Shown: piece after piece, positions 25,191 through 35,089 of the stretch
How the letters are laid out: every line of letters begins with the position of its first letter
Position numbering within the stretch: the first letter of the stretch is position 1
Source of the DNA: Allohoeflea poritis
Lineage (GTDB): Bacteria > Pseudomonadota > Alphaproteobacteria > Rhizobiales > Rhizobiaceae
NCBI RefSeq assembly: GCF_027889715.1
Contig: NZ_JAPJZH010000020.1
Coordinates: 24,913-88,912, forward strand
DNA length: 64,000 nt
Direction of reading: 5' to 3'
Translations under genes and position numbers: made by a program
The notes under the pieces: generated by a model
Database searches by the model: none
What the model was told of the DNA's origin: nothing
What the model saw: the letters and a program-made list of their open reading frames with translations, nothing else

Positions 25191-25282
25191 AGGCCCGTTT
25201 TCGCGTTTGAATTGCCCGGCGCCTTGCGTTAAGCCATCGGCCTGAGGTGCGGCAAAACCGCCGGCACATAAAGGCAATGCAA

Positions 25283-26221
25283 ATGGCTCGGATCATCGTC
25301 CTCGGTGGGGCGCATATCGACCGCCGCGCGACCATCGATGGCGCGACGGTTCCCGGCGCAAGCAATCCGGGCCGCTGGCGCGAGGAGCCCGGCGGCGGCG
25401 GCTTCAACGCGGCACGCAGCCTGGCGCGCCTCGGTCACGAGGTGGCGATGGTTTCGGTGCGTGGCGGAGACCGCGCCGGCGAGGCCGTCGGCACGGCCAT
25501 GGAAACCGTCGGCGTGGAGGACATGGCCCAGGTCTTCCTCGACCGGGCGACGCCGAGCTACACGGCCATTCTGGAAAATGACGGCAACCTCCTCGTCGCC
25601 GTCGCCGACATGGATCTCTACGACCGTTTCGTCTACCGGCAGCTATCGCGCAAATCGATCAGGCAGGCGATCGCCGACGCGAACCTCGTCCTGTGCGACG
25701 CGAACCTTCCGGCCGGCACGATCGGGGCGCTGGCGCAGATGACCGGGATGAACGGAAAGCCGCTTTGCGCAATCGCCATTTCGCCGCCCAAGGTCGAACG
25801 CCTGGAGCCGGCATTCGGCGGCCTTTCAATGATTTTCATGAACGCTGCGGAGGCCGCGGTTTTGTGCGGCCAAGACACACCGCCGGACAAATGGCCCGGC
25901 AAACTGCGTGAACGCGGCATAGCGCGCGGCGCGATTTCGCGCGGTGAAGGTCCGGTGCTCGGTTTCGACGGAACGGATGTCTTTCAGATCACGCCGCCCC
26001 GGATCGAAAGCGTCGTGGATGTGACCGGCGCCGGAGACACGCTGGCCGCCGCCGCCATCCATGCGACCTTGAATGGCAACGCTTTCCGCGCTGCCCTGCG
26101 CTACGGTGTGGCCGCCGCCGGATTGGCCGTTCAGTCGGCCGATGCCGCACCGCCTGAACTCAACATCGAGACGGTCGAGGCGGCGCTGAAGCACGTGCCG
26201 CAGGCCGAGCCGTTTCCATAG
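25283..26221 (+). CDS. psuK: PfkB-family kinase, probable pseudouridine kinase
   Basis: A 312-residue sugar kinase of the ribokinase/PfkB family. It has the N-terminal signature GGAHIDRR, the GGGGFNAARSLARLG region and the anion hole and catalytic base in DVTGAGDTLAAAA. The next gene, 26 bases downstream, is psuG, so the likely reaction is pseudouridine to pseudouridine 5'-phosphate. The ATG at 25283 has AAGGC at good distance; an ATG two codons earlier does not. The substrate assignment comes from context. Confidence 0.82.
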   Translation: MARIIVLGGAHIDRRATIDGATVPGASNPGRWREEPGGGGFNAARSLARLGHEVAMVSVRGGDRAGEAVGTAMETVGVEDMAQVFLDRATPSYTAILENDGNLLVAVADMDLYDRFVYRQLSRKSIRQAIADANLVLCDANLPAGTIGALAQMTGMNGKPLCAIAISPPKVERLEPAFGGLSMIFMNAAEAAVLCGQDTPPDKWPGKLRERGIARGAISRGEGPVLGFDGTDVFQITPPRIESVVDVTGAGDTLAAAAIHATLNGNAFRAALRYGVAAAGLAVQSADAAPPELNIETVEAALKHVPQAEPFP

Positions 26222-26247
26222 GGCGCCAATACCGGTAAGGACGATTG

Positions 26248-27177
26248 ATGAACAAGCCCCCCTTCCCTCTGAGTTATTCCGACGAGGTTCGTGCAGCCCT
26301 CGACGCCGGCAAGCCTGTGGTCGCGCTGGAATCGACGATCATAACCCACGGCATGCCCTGGCCCGGCAATCTGGAAATGGCGCGCGGCGTCGAAGATGTC
26401 GTGCGCTCGCAGGGCACTGTTCCCGCGACAATCGCGGTCATCGACGGCACCCTCAATATCGGCCTTGAGGACGCGGCGCTGGAAGCCCTCGCCCGAACAC
26501 CGGACGCACTCAAGGTGTCGCGCGCCGATCTCGCCTTTGCGGTCGCCATGGGCAGAACGGGTGCGACGACCGTCGCCGCAACGATGATCGCGGCGCAGAT
26601 CGCCGGCATAAGGGTGTTTGCGACCGGCGGCATCGGCGGCGTTCATCATGGCGCTGAAACGGACTTCGACATTTCCGCCGACCTCGACGAACTGGCAAGG
26701 ACATCGGTTATCGTCGTTTGCGCCGGCGCCAAGGCGATCCTCGACATCCCGAAAACGCTGGAGGTTCTGGAAACCAAGGGCGTTCCGGTCGTCACATTCG
26801 GTGCCGACGAGCTGCCGGCCTTCTGGTCGCGGCGCTCCGGTCTGGAAAGCCCGCTGCGCCTCGACGATCCGGCGGACATAGCCAGGTTCCAGAACACCCG
26901 CGCCGCCATGGACATTTCCGGCGGCATGCTGGTTGCCAATCCCGTTCCGCAGGAAGACGAGATCCCGCGCGAGGAAATGGACATCTACATCCGCCGTGCA
27001 CTGGACAAGGCGGCCGATGACGGCATTTCCGGCAAATCGGTCACGCCATTCCTGCTTGCGGAAATCCTGGCAATGACCGATGGCCGCAGCCTTGAAACCA
27101 ATATTGCGCTGGTGCGCAACAACGCCCTGATGGCGGCCCGTATCGCCGCCGCGCTCAATGAAAAAGGCGCCGGATGA
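26248..27177 (+). CDS. psuG: Pseudouridine-5'-phosphate glycosidase PsuG
   Basis: A 309-residue enzyme that splits pseudouridine 5'-phosphate into uracil and ribose 5-phosphate. The blocks VALESTIITHGMPWPGN, PATIAVIDGTLNIGL, GRTGATTVAATM and FATGGIGGVHHGAE are specific for this family. The ATG at 26248 follows a TAAGGA ribosome site. Together with the kinase it forms a two-gene pathway for recycling pseudouridine from RNA breakdown. Confidence 0.95.
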   Translation: MNKPPFPLSYSDEVRAALDAGKPVVALESTIITHGMPWPGNLEMARGVEDVVRSQGTVPATIAVIDGTLNIGLEDAALEALARTPDALKVSRADLAFAVAMGRTGATTVAATMIAAQIAGIRVFATGGIGGVHHGAETDFDISADLDELARTSVIVVCAGAKAILDIPKTLEVLETKGVPVVTFGADELPAFWSRRSGLESPLRLDDPADIARFQNTRAAMDISGGMLVANPVPQEDEIPREEMDIYIRRALDKAADDGISGKSVTPFLLAEILAMTDGRSLETNIALVRNNALMAARIAAALNEKGAG

Positions 27178-27187
27178 TCCGGCGCCT
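27160..27187 (-). terminator. Terminator of the OmpA-type lipoprotein gene, overlapping the psuG stop
   Basis: AGGCGCCGGA and TCCGGCGCCT form a perfect 10-base-pair stem with a 3-base loop that includes the psuG stop codon. The T run (TTTTT) follows only on the minus strand, so it serves the convergent lipoprotein gene. Confidence 0.8.
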
Positions 27188-27210
27188 CCAGTTCTTTCGC
27201 ATATTGCGCC

Positions 27211-27861
27211 TTAGCTGAGCGGAACGATCTGGATTTCCACGCGGCGGTTCTGCGCGCGCCCGGCCTCCGTCGCATTGCTTGCAATCGGGCGCTCTTCGCC
27301 GAAGCCGACGACATACATGCGCCGCTGATCGATGCCCTGAGCCGACAGGTAGGACGAGACCGATTGCGCCCGGCGCTGCGACAGATCCAGATTGTACTGG
27401 GCCGTGCCGGTCGAATCCGTATAGCCGTAAACGTCGATAAGCGTCTGATTGTATTTCGACAGGACGATCGCAACGGAATTCAGCGTCTGGAAGAAGCTCG
27501 GATCGATCTGTGCCTGATTGAGCGCGAATGTGACGTTCGAGGGCATGTTGAGCACAAGGTTGTTGCCGTTGCGGCTGACCGAGACACCGGTGCCCTGGAG
27601 CTGCGCGCGCAGCTCGGCTTCCTGGCGATCCATGTAATTGCCGATCGCACCGCCAGCGAGCAGTCCGATGCCGGCACCCACAAGCGCGTTGCGCCGGTCA
27701 TTGCCGCCAGCCAGCAAGCCGAGGCCTGCGCCGGCCGCCGCGCCGAGCGCCGCACCCGTCGCCGTCCGCGTCGGGCGCGGATCGCCTGTATATGGATCGG
27801 TCGTCATGCAACCCGCCAAAAAGACGCCTGCCACCGTTGCGGCTGCGATTTTCTTGTACAT
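27211..27861 (-). CDS. OmpA-family outer-membrane lipoprotein (YiaD-like)
   Basis: A 216-residue envelope protein. The signal peptide ends in the lipobox LAGC (Cys18). Next comes a glycine-zipper region of about 50 residues (GAALGAAAGAGLGLLAGG and a second copy), then a peptidoglycan-binding OmpA domain at about residues 105-215 with DVYGYTDSTGTAQYNLDLSQRR and the final RRVEIQI. It should tether the outer membrane to the wall. Single-gene unit. Confidence 0.93.
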   Translation of the reverse strand: MYKKIAAATVAGVFLAGCMTTDPYTGDPRPTRTATGAALGAAAGAGLGLLAGGNDRRNALVGAGIGLLAGGAIGNYMDRQEAELRAQLQGTGVSVSRNGNNLVLNMPSNVTFALNQAQIDPSFFQTLNSVAIVLSKYNQTLIDVYGYTDSTGTAQYNLDLSQRRAQSVSSYLSAQGIDQRRMYVVGFGEERPIASNATEAGRAQNRRVEIQIVPLS

Positions 27862-28086
27862 TTAGCTTCCCCCGTTGAAGGTGAATGAGAATTTGCAGTG
27901 GCTTCAATATCAATATTGCGGCGCCATTGTGTTCGATGCGATTGCCGATAGATGGGTACGCCCGAGCGTATGTTCCATGGCGGCCCCGGCGGAAATCGAA
28001 TCATTATCCGACAGTTAGCCGTATTTTATGCGGACCGCCAATATCGGCATGGGGACAACGTAGCCCGCTCTTCCCGCCAAGTGTGC

Positions 28087-30678
28087 CTAGCTGTCGATGA
28101 CCTCCTTGACCGCCGTCGCGAGCTGTTTCAGCGAGAACGGCTTCGGCAGGAAGCCGAATTGCGCGTTTTCCGGCAGGTTCTTGGCAAAGGCGTCCTCGGC
28201 ATATCCGGAGACGAAGATGAACTTCATGTCGGGATATTCCTTGCGCAATTCGCGCAGCAGCGTCGGGCCGTCCATCTCCGGCATGACGACATCCGAGACG
28301 ACGATGTCGACATCGCCGTCGAGTTCCTTGATGACGTCCAGCGCCTCGACGCCGGACCCGGCCTCGTGCACCGTATAGCCGCGCGTTTCCAGCATGCGCT
28401 TGCCGCCGCGCCGCACGGCCTCCTCGTCCTCGACCAGGAGAACCGTTGCCGAACCGGTCAGATCGGTCGGCTCCTTCTGGCCGCCCGACCCGTTGGCACC
28501 GCCCGCGCCCGCTTCCTGCTTGTCCTCGGCGGAATCGGATGCCGCCTCTTCTTCCGTCTCGATGTGGCGCGGCAGGTAGATGCGGAATGTCGAGCCCTTG
28601 CCGACCTCGGATTCGGGATAAATATAGCCGCCGGACTGCTTGATGATCCCGTAAACCATCGACAATCCAAGACCGGTTCCCTTGCCCACATCCTTCGTCG
28701 TGAAAAACGGTTCGAAAATCTTGTCGAGCAGATCCGGCGCGATGCCGGTTCCCTCGTCCTCGATGGCGATCATCACATAGTCGCCGACTTCCATGCCGCG
28801 ATTGTTGAGCGCCGCGACTTCGCCGCTCTCGACATTGGCCGTGCCGATCCTGATCGTGCCGCCTTCCGGCATGGCGTCGCGTGCATTCACGGCAAGATTG
28901 ATGATCACCTGCTCGAACTGCCCGAGATCCGTTTTGACCGGCCACAGATCCTTGCCGTAGTCGATGTCGAGTTTCACATGCGTGCCGGTCAGCCTGTCGA
29001 CAAGCATGCGCAGGTCGCCGATGACGTCTGTCATCGACAGGACGGTCGGGCGCATCGTCTGCTTGCGCGAGAAGGCCAGCAACTGGCGCACCAGGACCGC
29101 GGCGCGGTTGGCGTTGCGCTTGATCTCCATGAGATCGGCAAAGCTGGAGTCCGACGGACGCAGCGACAAGAGCAGGTGGTCGGCCGAAAGCAGGATGGCC
29201 GTCAGCACATTGTTGAAGTCGTGCGCGATGCCGCCGGCCAGCGTTCCCACGGCATTCATCTTTTGCGTTTCGGCCATCTGCGCTTCGAGCGCTTTTTGTT
29301 CCGTCGTCTCCACCGCATAGACGATAGCGGTTTCCTTGCTGTCTCCGTCATCGATCACGGCGGTCACGTAAAAACGGATGAACCGTTCCCCGTCGGCGGC
29401 ATGGCGCGTATCGACTGGCTGGATATCGCCCTTGCCCTCGGCCGCCGCCTCGAGCGCCGAGGCAAACAGCTTCCTGTCCGCCTCGTGCACAACGGTCTCG
29501 AACCGCGTGCCTTTTTCGAGATCGTCACGCGACACCGCGCCGGAGAACATTTTCAGGAAAGGCGCATTGGTGCGAACGATCTTGCCGCCGCCATCCACAG
29601 AGGCGATGGCCATCGGCGTGTTGTTGAAGAAGCGCGTGAAGCGCATTTCCGCCGCCGCTTCGCTCGGGCCGCTGGCCTCCCCGCCCCGCAGCAGAACGAT
29701 CGTGCGGCTTTCGCCGGGCGCTCCGTCGCGCGGCGCGCTGACCCGGTGTACGAGCCGCACCGGCATGCTCTTGCCGTCGCGGCGCAGCATGTCCAGATCC
29801 AGCGTCGCCGTGCGATCGAGACCGGGCGCCGCCTCGACCGATTCGATCAGCGCCATGCCCTCGCCGGCGATGAGATCGTTGAGCGCGATGGAGCCCGGCG
29901 TGAACTGAGTAAGGTCCAGGCCGATCCAGTCGGCGAGCGTAGCGTTGATATAGACGATCGCGCCATCGTGGCCCGTCGACATGAAACCGGCCGGCGCGTG
30001 ATCCAGATAATCGATCGCGTGCTGCAGCTCTCGGAAGAATTTCTCCTGGTCCTCGCGCTCCGCCGAAATGTCGGATAGCTGCCAGGCGTGAAGCTGTTCG
30101 CCGGCATCGCCGATGTCGAGAAGCCGCGCGCGCAGCCGGTACCAGCGTGGTCCCTCGGCTTGGGCCTTTGTTCCACCAAGGCCTTTCAGCAGGCGAAACT
30201 CCTCCTGACCCTCCTTGCCTTCGCGCACCTGGTTGGTCAGCCGGTAGACGGCCTCGGCCGCCTGGTTGTCGCTGGACATGATGGCTTCGATGGAATGCAC
30301 ATCGGCGGGGCTGTTTGCACCGATCAGATCGGCATAGGTCCGGTTGGCATAGACCACCCGGCCCTTCTTGTCCGTGACGACGGTGCCTTCGGGGTGGCCG
30401 TCGATGAATATGCGCGACAGCACGTCGCCGCCGCCGCGCGGCATGATCTGCACGAAACCGATCACCGTCGAGACCAGATAGAAAATGCCGATCATGGCCA
30501 GCATGCCGAGCAGCCCGAGACCGAGATTGGTGTTGACGCGTCCCTCCAGATAGATGAACGCCACCGCTGCACCGACGAGAACAATGGCGAGAACGGTCAG
30601 GCGAACCACGGTTCCGGGCTTGGAATGCCGGTCTATGATCGGCGTCGGGTAGTCTCCCGACTGGCTGTCTCGCGCCAT
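28087..30678 (-). CDS. cckA: Hybrid sensor histidine kinase CckA
   Basis: An 863-residue cell-cycle kinase. Two membrane spans lie at about residues 24-44 and 53-77, followed by PAS-type sensor regions, a HisKA domain with the phosphorylated His near 484 ([14 protein letters not shown]), an HATPase domain ([11 protein letters not shown], [14 protein letters not shown]) and a C-terminal receiver with the acceptor Asp near 796 ([10 protein letters not shown]). In Caulobacter and rhizobia CckA feeds the ChpT-CtrA phosphorelay. I chose the ATG at 30678, which starts just ahead of span 1. The receiver ends the protein right at [11 protein letters not shown]. Confidence 0.93.
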   Translation of the reverse strand: MARDSQSGDYPTPIIDRHSKPGTVVRLTVLAIVLVGAAVAFIYLEGRVNTNLGLGLLGMLAMIGIFYLVSTVIGFVQIMPRGGGDVLSRIFIDGHPEGTVVTDKKGRVVYANRTYADLIGANSPADVHSIEAIMSSDNQAAEAVYRLTNQVREGKEGQEEFRLLKGLGGTKAQAEGPRWYRLRARLLDIGDAGEQLHAWQLSDISAEREDQEKFFRELQHAIDYLDHAPAGFMSTGHDGAIVYINATLADWIGLDLTQFTPGSIALNDLIAGEGMALIESVEAAPGLDRTATLDLDMLRRDGKSMPVRLVHRVSAPRDGAPGESRTIVLLRGGEASGPSEAAAEMRFTRFFNNTPMAIASVDGGGKIVRTNAPFLKMFSGAVSRDDLEKGTRFETVVHEADRKLFASALEAAAEGKGDIQPVDTRHAADGERFIRFYVTAVIDDGDSKETAIVYAVETTEQKALEAQMAETQKMNAVGTLAGGIAHDFNNVLTAILLSADHLLLSLRPSDSSFADLMEIKRNANRAAVLVRQLLAFSRKQTMRPTVLSMTDVIGDLRMLVDRLTGTHVKLDIDYGKDLWPVKTDLGQFEQVIINLAVNARDAMPEGGTIRIGTANVESGEVAALNNRGMEVGDYVMIAIEDEGTGIAPDLLDKIFEPFFTTKDVGKGTGLGLSMVYGIIKQSGGYIYPESEVGKGSTFRIYLPRHIETEEEAASDSAEDKQEAGAGGANGSGGQKEPTDLTGSATVLLVEDEEAVRRGGKRMLETRGYTVHEAGSGVEALDVIKELDGDVDIVVSDVVMPEMDGPTLLRELRKEYPDMKFIFVSGYAEDAFAKNLPENAQFGFLPKPFSLKQLATAVKEVIDS

Positions 30679-30992
30679 TACCGTCCTCTTGAAGCGAGCC
30701 TGATTCCCTTGGGCTACATTAGCCCGTTTGGACCACATTCGTTAACACATTGAAAGAGCAAGCGGGTTTTGCGCCCTGCCTATGCACTGCAAAAAACGCC
30801 TTGGCCCCGGATAAATCGCGCAATGCGGGCAAAACCATCGCAAAAACGGTGTGCAAACTGTGTGTTGTTTGAATTTCGCCGGCCCTGAGCTTGCAAGCGC
30901 CACAATCGGTCTCTACGCTTCATGCCAGTTGGGTATTCCGACTCGTACAAGTGATGCGAGTGGATAGGGCATTGAAATAAAGTAGAATTATC
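30679..30992. other. Intergenic region between cckA and the FliO-domain gene
   Basis: These 314 bases separate two divergent genes and must contain both promoters. I see no gene, no strong terminator and no clean operator. A TTAA element lies near 30741, but it lacks the second half expected of a CtrA site. Confidence 0.5.
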
Positions 30993-32183
30993 ATGGGCGA
31001 TGCGCTTTTCAGCACGGACGGCATGTCCCTTTACTCCATGCTTGCGGTGGGCTTGGTTATCCTTGTCGCCATCGGTCTTCTCGTCTGGAACCTGCGACGG
31101 CGCGGACATATGGCCTTCATTCGCGGCGGGAATTCCCGTCAGCCGCGGCTTGCGGTGCTTGACGCAACGGCGGTGGATGCGCGCCGCAGGCTCGTTCTGG
31201 TGCGCCGCGACAATGTCGAACACCTGATCATGATCGGCGGACCGAGCGATATCGTGGTCGAGCGCGGCATCAACCGTGCTGCCATGCGCGCTGCCCAGCA
31301 GGACGCGACGGCGCAGCAACCGGCCAAGCCGGCGCAACGCCCGCAACAGCAAAAGGCGCCGCCTCCGCAAAAACCGGCTGAGCCTATTGCCACCGAACCG
31401 TTGAACATCCCGGCGGCAAAGCCGACTGACAAGCCGCAGGAACAGCCAAAGGCTGAGACCGCGGCGGCGAAAAGCGCTCCGGAGCCGGAAACACAGAAGA
31501 AACCGGAGCAGAAAACCGAACAAAAAGCCGAAATCTCAGCAAAGCCATTGGTTGAACCAAAGCCGGCAGCAGAGGCGAAGCCCGTGGCACCCGAAAAGCC
31601 GGCACCGGAACTCGCAGCGGTCGCCGTTTCGGCGGCGGTTGCGGATGCCGCCGCAAACCCGGCGGACAAGGCGGACACAAAACCCGATATGTCGGCCGCG
31701 CCCGACATCAGGGAAGAACCGAAACCTCTGATCAAAGCGGAAAAACCGGAAGACGAAACGATCGCCGCGGAACTGGAAGACGTTCTTGACGCGGCACGCG
31801 ACCTCGTCCTTCCGGAAAAGGAAATGACGCCACCGGTGCTGTCCGAGGCTGTCGAGGCCGAAGCAAAGATCGAAAGCAAGGCGCCCGAACCGCAATCGCC
31901 CCTGGCGACGGCAACAGCGGGCATCCCGGTTGTCGATACGGCCCCCACACCGCCGGAGAGCATCGATACATCCCCGACGGTTACGGCGGATGAGCTGATT
32001 GCCGATTTCGACAGGGTGCTCGAGGCTGAAATGAGCAAGGCCGAGAAGCAGAAGCTTGCCGTGGAAACACCGGAACCGGTCGAGCCTCCGCAGCCCGAGA
32101 AGGAAGAGCCGGTCAAACCGCCGGCTGCATCTCTGGAAGACGAGATGAAGAAGCTGCTCGGCGACCTCACGGTAAAGCACTAG
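30993..32183 (+). CDS. FliO-domain membrane protein with long charged tail
   Basis: A 396-residue protein. One membrane span lies at about residues 13-33, followed by a FliO-like domain (RQPRLAVLDATAVDARRRLVLVRRDNVEHLIMIGG, residues about 50-85). From about residue 105 to the end the protein is low-complexity, rich in Pro, Ala, Lys and Glu, and probably disordered. FliO helps assemble the flagellar export gate, but no flagellar genes are in the window, so the link to flagella is only by domain. It ends at a terminator shared with dksA. Confidence 0.75.
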   Translation: MGDALFSTDGMSLYSMLAVGLVILVAIGLLVWNLRRRGHMAFIRGGNSRQPRLAVLDATAVDARRRLVLVRRDNVEHLIMIGGPSDIVVERGINRAAMRAAQQDATAQQPAKPAQRPQQQKAPPPQKPAEPIATEPLNIPAAKPTDKPQEQPKAETAAAKSAPEPETQKKPEQKTEQKAEISAKPLVEPKPAAEAKPVAPEKPAPELAAVAVSAAVADAAANPADKADTKPDMSAAPDIREEPKPLIKAEKPEDETIAAELEDVLDAARDLVLPEKEMTPPVLSEAVEAEAKIESKAPEPQSPLATATAGIPVVDTAPTPPESIDTSPTVTADELIADFDRVLEAEMSKAEKQKLAVETPEPVEPPQPEKEEPVKPPAASLEDEMKKLLGDLTVKH

Positions 32184-32212
32184 AGACAAGCGCCTATGGG
32201 CAAGCAAAAGAG

Positions 32213-32236
32213 AAAGGCGGCTCAGGGCCGCCTTTT
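32213..32236. terminator. Bidirectional terminator between the FliO-domain gene and dksA
   Basis: AAAGGCGGC and GCCGCCTTT form a 9-base-pair stem with a 5-base loop, with T on one side and A on the other. It can stop transcripts from both convergent genes. Confidence 0.85.
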
Positions 32237-32258
32237 ATTTCGCTTATCGTCATCCCGA

Positions 32259-32678
32259 CTATTCGTCGCGATAGACTTTTTCCCGGCGCTCATGACGTTC
32301 CTGGGCTTCGATGGAAAGCGTTGCGATCGGCCGCGCGTCGAGCCTTTTCAGGCTGATCGGCTCGCCGGTCTCTTCGCAATATCCGTATGTACCTTCGTCA
32401 AGGCGCCGAAGCGCCGCATCGATTTTGGAGATCAGCTTGCGCTGCCGGTCCCTGGCACGCAGTTCAATGGCTCTGTCCGTTTCCGACGATGCCCTGTCGG
32501 CAATGTCGGGGTGATTTGCGCTGTCTTCCTGAAGATTGCCGAGTGTTTCCCGCGCCTCGCGAAGGATCTCGTTTTTCCATGCATTCAACTTGGCTCGAAA
32601 ATAGGCTCGCTGCTTCTCGTTCATGAACTCCTCGTCATCCGAGGGAACGTAGGAACCAAGATCGATTATCTCATTCAT
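32259..32678 (-). CDS. dksA: RNA polymerase-binding transcription factor DksA
   Basis: A 139-residue DksA that works with ppGpp at the RNA polymerase secondary channel. The coiled-coil tip motif is DIADRASSE. The C-terminal finger region GYCEETGEPISLKRLDARP keeps only one of the four zinc cysteines; this reduced form is common in rhizobia. The ATG at 32678 was chosen for homology with the NEIIDLGSYVPSDDEEFMNEKQ opening. Confidence 0.93.
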   Translation of the reverse strand: MNEIIDLGSYVPSDDEEFMNEKQRAYFRAKLNAWKNEILREARETLGNLQEDSANHPDIADRASSETDRAIELRARDRQRKLISKIDAALRRLDEGTYGYCEETGEPISLKRLDARPIATLSIEAQERHERREKVYRDE

Positions 32679-32847
32679 GGTGATTCCTTGTTTGGCAGTG
32701 CTTGTGGGGCGTGTGTATAGCCACACCGCACTGTGCTTACAAGCGGGAATTCATGGGTCGGTTCAGTTTTTTGTGAGCATGCGGTTTTCTGTATGCGACT
32801 GCTTTGAATTACCAAATTGTCACAACAAGTTCACATTTGTGCTTGCG

Positions 32848-34146
32848 CTATATTTCATCGATATAGTCAACAAGTCTTAGCCGCATGTATTCAATCTGCG
32901 TGGCAATGCGACCGAAAATGCCGCCGCCCCAGGCCATCGTGTAATCTTCGAACAGCGCCAGGCGCTCCTTCGAACCGGTGATGGCGTCGGCAATCGCCAG
33001 GCCTGCCGCGGCGGTCGTATTGAGGCCGTGACCGCCGAATGCGGTGGCTGCAAAGAGCCCGGGCCGGATCTCCCCGACAATCGGCATCTTGTGGCGCGCG
33101 TACCCCATCAGCCCTGACCAGGTATATTCAATCTCGATGTCGCCGAGTTGCGGATAGACGCCCGCAATATCGCCGCGCATCAGGCGCGAGAGCTGCGCGG
33201 GCTGCGACCGCCGCGTGGTGATGCGCCCGCCCCAGAGCAGGCGTTGGCCCGCTTCGTCCTCGACAATGCGATAGTAGTCTCCGGCCCGCCGCTGATCCGT
33301 GATGCATCCGCGATACCGTATGGCCTCGCCGATCCTGCTGTCAGGCCGACTGACCACCACATAGGTCGCGACCGGCAGCACGCTTCGCTCTATGGCGCCG
33401 ACGGGGCCGCCATAGGCGCTGGTGGCAACGACGACCGACTTCGCCCGGACGGAACCGTCGGAAGATTTGACATGGTAGGTCTGGCCGGATCTGCTGACGC
33501 CACTCACGCGGGTTTCTTCATGAACGCGCACGCCGCCGGCCCGGCACAACTCGAGCAGCAATTCGCAATAGGCGAGCGGATCGATGTGAAAGCATCCGGG
33601 ATCGATCACGCCGGCATGGTATTTTTGCGTATCGAGCAGCGCCTGCAAGGCGGGCCGGTCAACAAACTCGAGCGTCGCGCCATAGCGGTCCGACATGGCC
33701 TGTTGCCATTGCCTCAGTGCGTCGGTCCGCTTGTGCCGGATGAGATGCAGCCATCCACGTCCGGCGATAATGTCCTCCCTGCCGGCCTTGGCAATCGTTT
33801 CCTCGACATAGTTCATGCCGTCGACCGACAGCGCGTGAAGCCGGCTGGCCTTGTGCCTGCCGACACATCGCTCGATCGCCGCAGTTCCTTGCGCATATCC
33901 CGGCGAAACGAACCCGCCATTGCGCCCGGACGCGCCCCAGCCGATCCGGCTGGCCTCCAGAAGCACCACCGACAGGCCCCTTTCGCACAGCTCACGCGCG
34001 ATGGTCAGACCGGCGAGCCCGCCGCCAATGACGGCGACATCGGCCTCCTCCTGTCCGCTCAGGGAGCCCAAGGGGGCACGCGGCGTCGCTTTGGCAGCGT
34101 AATAGCTGGAAACGTGAGGTGTGGCTTTATGCGGGGTCGCGTGCAT
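32848..34146 (-). CDS. FAD-dependent amine oxidase-like oxidoreductase (DAO family)
   Basis: A 432-residue flavoprotein. The dinucleotide-binding motif is VAVIGGGLAGLTIAREL, and the C-terminal FAD contact is AATAFGGHGLNTTAAAGLAIADAI. The opening SYYAAKATPRAPLGSL is typical of the gamma-glutamylputrescine oxidase (PuuB) branch, so oxidation of an amine or amino acid is likely. Substrate is not certain. The start is uncertain: Met codons at 34197, 34182 and 34146 are in frame; the last lies nearest the conserved region. Confidence 0.82.
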   Translation of the reverse strand: MHATPHKATPHVSSYYAAKATPRAPLGSLSGQEEADVAVIGGGLAGLTIARELCERGLSVVLLEASRIGWGASGRNGGFVSPGYAQGTAAIERCVGRHKASRLHALSVDGMNYVEETIAKAGREDIIAGRGWLHLIRHKRTDALRQWQQAMSDRYGATLEFVDRPALQALLDTQKYHAGVIDPGCFHIDPLAYCELLLELCRAGGVRVHEETRVSGVSRSGQTYHVKSSDGSVRAKSVVVATSAYGGPVGAIERSVLPVATYVVVSRPDSRIGEAIRYRGCITDQRRAGDYYRIVEDEAGQRLLWGGRITTRRSQPAQLSRLMRGDIAGVYPQLGDIEIEYTWSGLMGYARHKMPIVGEIRPGLFAATAFGGHGLNTTAAAGLAIADAITGSKERLALFEDYTMAWGGGIFGRIATQIEYMRLRLVDYIDEI

Positions 34147-34354
34147 TTGGCACCGGTGAAAGCGGAACGAACTCAACCGCATTTGGCATATTTCCATGCC
34201 GGCCGACAGCCCGCAAATCCCTGCGAGGCCTCATTGTCCCCACCCGCAATGCAATTTGCGCCCTGCCCCCTCGCGTCAAGGATCGAATGATGCTTTAAAT
34301 GCCGGATGTAAGGAAGCCTGGCCGAACCGGCCTCGCATAGGGCAGAAAGCGCGC

Positions 34355-34903
34355 ATGGACAAAAATGCATCGGCATCCGCGATCGTCTACCTGCTTCGGC
34401 ATGCCCATTCCGCATGGGCGCGCCCCGGCCAGCGCGATTTTGATCGGCCGCTCGACGAGCGCGGCATCGAGGACGCGCGGATTGTCGGCAACGCATTGTC
34501 AAAACGGGACAAGTTGCCGCAAGCGGTCCTGTGCTCGACCGCGGCACGTTGCCGGCAGACCTGCGATATCGTCCTGTCGTATCTGACGAACCCGCCGCCG
34601 GTCGAAAACATCGATGCGCTCTACAGCAATGATTACCGTTACTACGTGGATCTGCTTTCGCGGCAAACCGCGTCTCCGGTGATGCTGATCGGTCATAATC
34701 CGATGATGGAAGACACCGCACGGGCCCTCAGCGCAACGGCCAGGGACCGGCCGGGCGAAAGGCTGCAGAAAGGTTTCCCGACCGCCGGCCTTGCCATGAT
34801 CGAATTCGACGGCTCACTGGCCTCCATCGACGAAGGCGGGCATCTGAGCGAATTCCTGTCGCCGAAACGGCTGCGCAAGCTGGCGCAACGGGTCGATGGG
34901 TGA
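34355..34903 (+). CDS. SixA-type histidine phosphatase
   Basis: A 182-residue phosphohistidine phosphatase of the phosphoglycerate-mutase-like superfamily. The RHG-type motif is LLRHAHSAWARPGQRDFDRPL, and the second catalytic histidine is in LIGHNPMMED. This fits the SixA branch that removes phosphate from histidine in phosphotransfer proteins. Its target is unknown; an Hpt-domain gene and cckA are in the same window, but no direct link is shown. The ATG at 34355 is preceded by a GGGCAGAAAG stretch. Confidence 0.87.
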   Translation: MDKNASASAIVYLLRHAHSAWARPGQRDFDRPLDERGIEDARIVGNALSKRDKLPQAVLCSTAARCRQTCDIVLSYLTNPPPVENIDALYSNDYRYYVDLLSRQTASPVMLIGHNPMMEDTARALSATARDRPGERLQKGFPTAGLAMIEFDGSLASIDEGGHLSEFLSPKRLRKLAQRVDG

Positions 34904-35089
34904 ATGAGCGTACCTTTACGTTAAAGTATTGAAATAAATTCAATAATTTCAAAATCAGATCCTTGTCTCCAGATAAGGCCAGAGCACGGCACCGCACATC
35001 GGAGGCGGCACGTTGCACCTGCATTGGCTTGAACAGCAGCCGGGTGGGCTCTTATATCCCCACCAACGAACACGCCAGGCAGGTGACAA

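Noticed and set aside
27952..30078. Open frame of 708 codons antisense to cckA
   Set aside because: Rich in Arg, His and Asp as expected from an antisense frame; cckA has full domain structure on the other strand.
34904..35089. Possible small RNA between the SixA-type gene and ycjX
   Set aside because: AT-rich start and a short GGTGGG/CCCACC hairpin, but no terminator T run and no recognisable RNA family.
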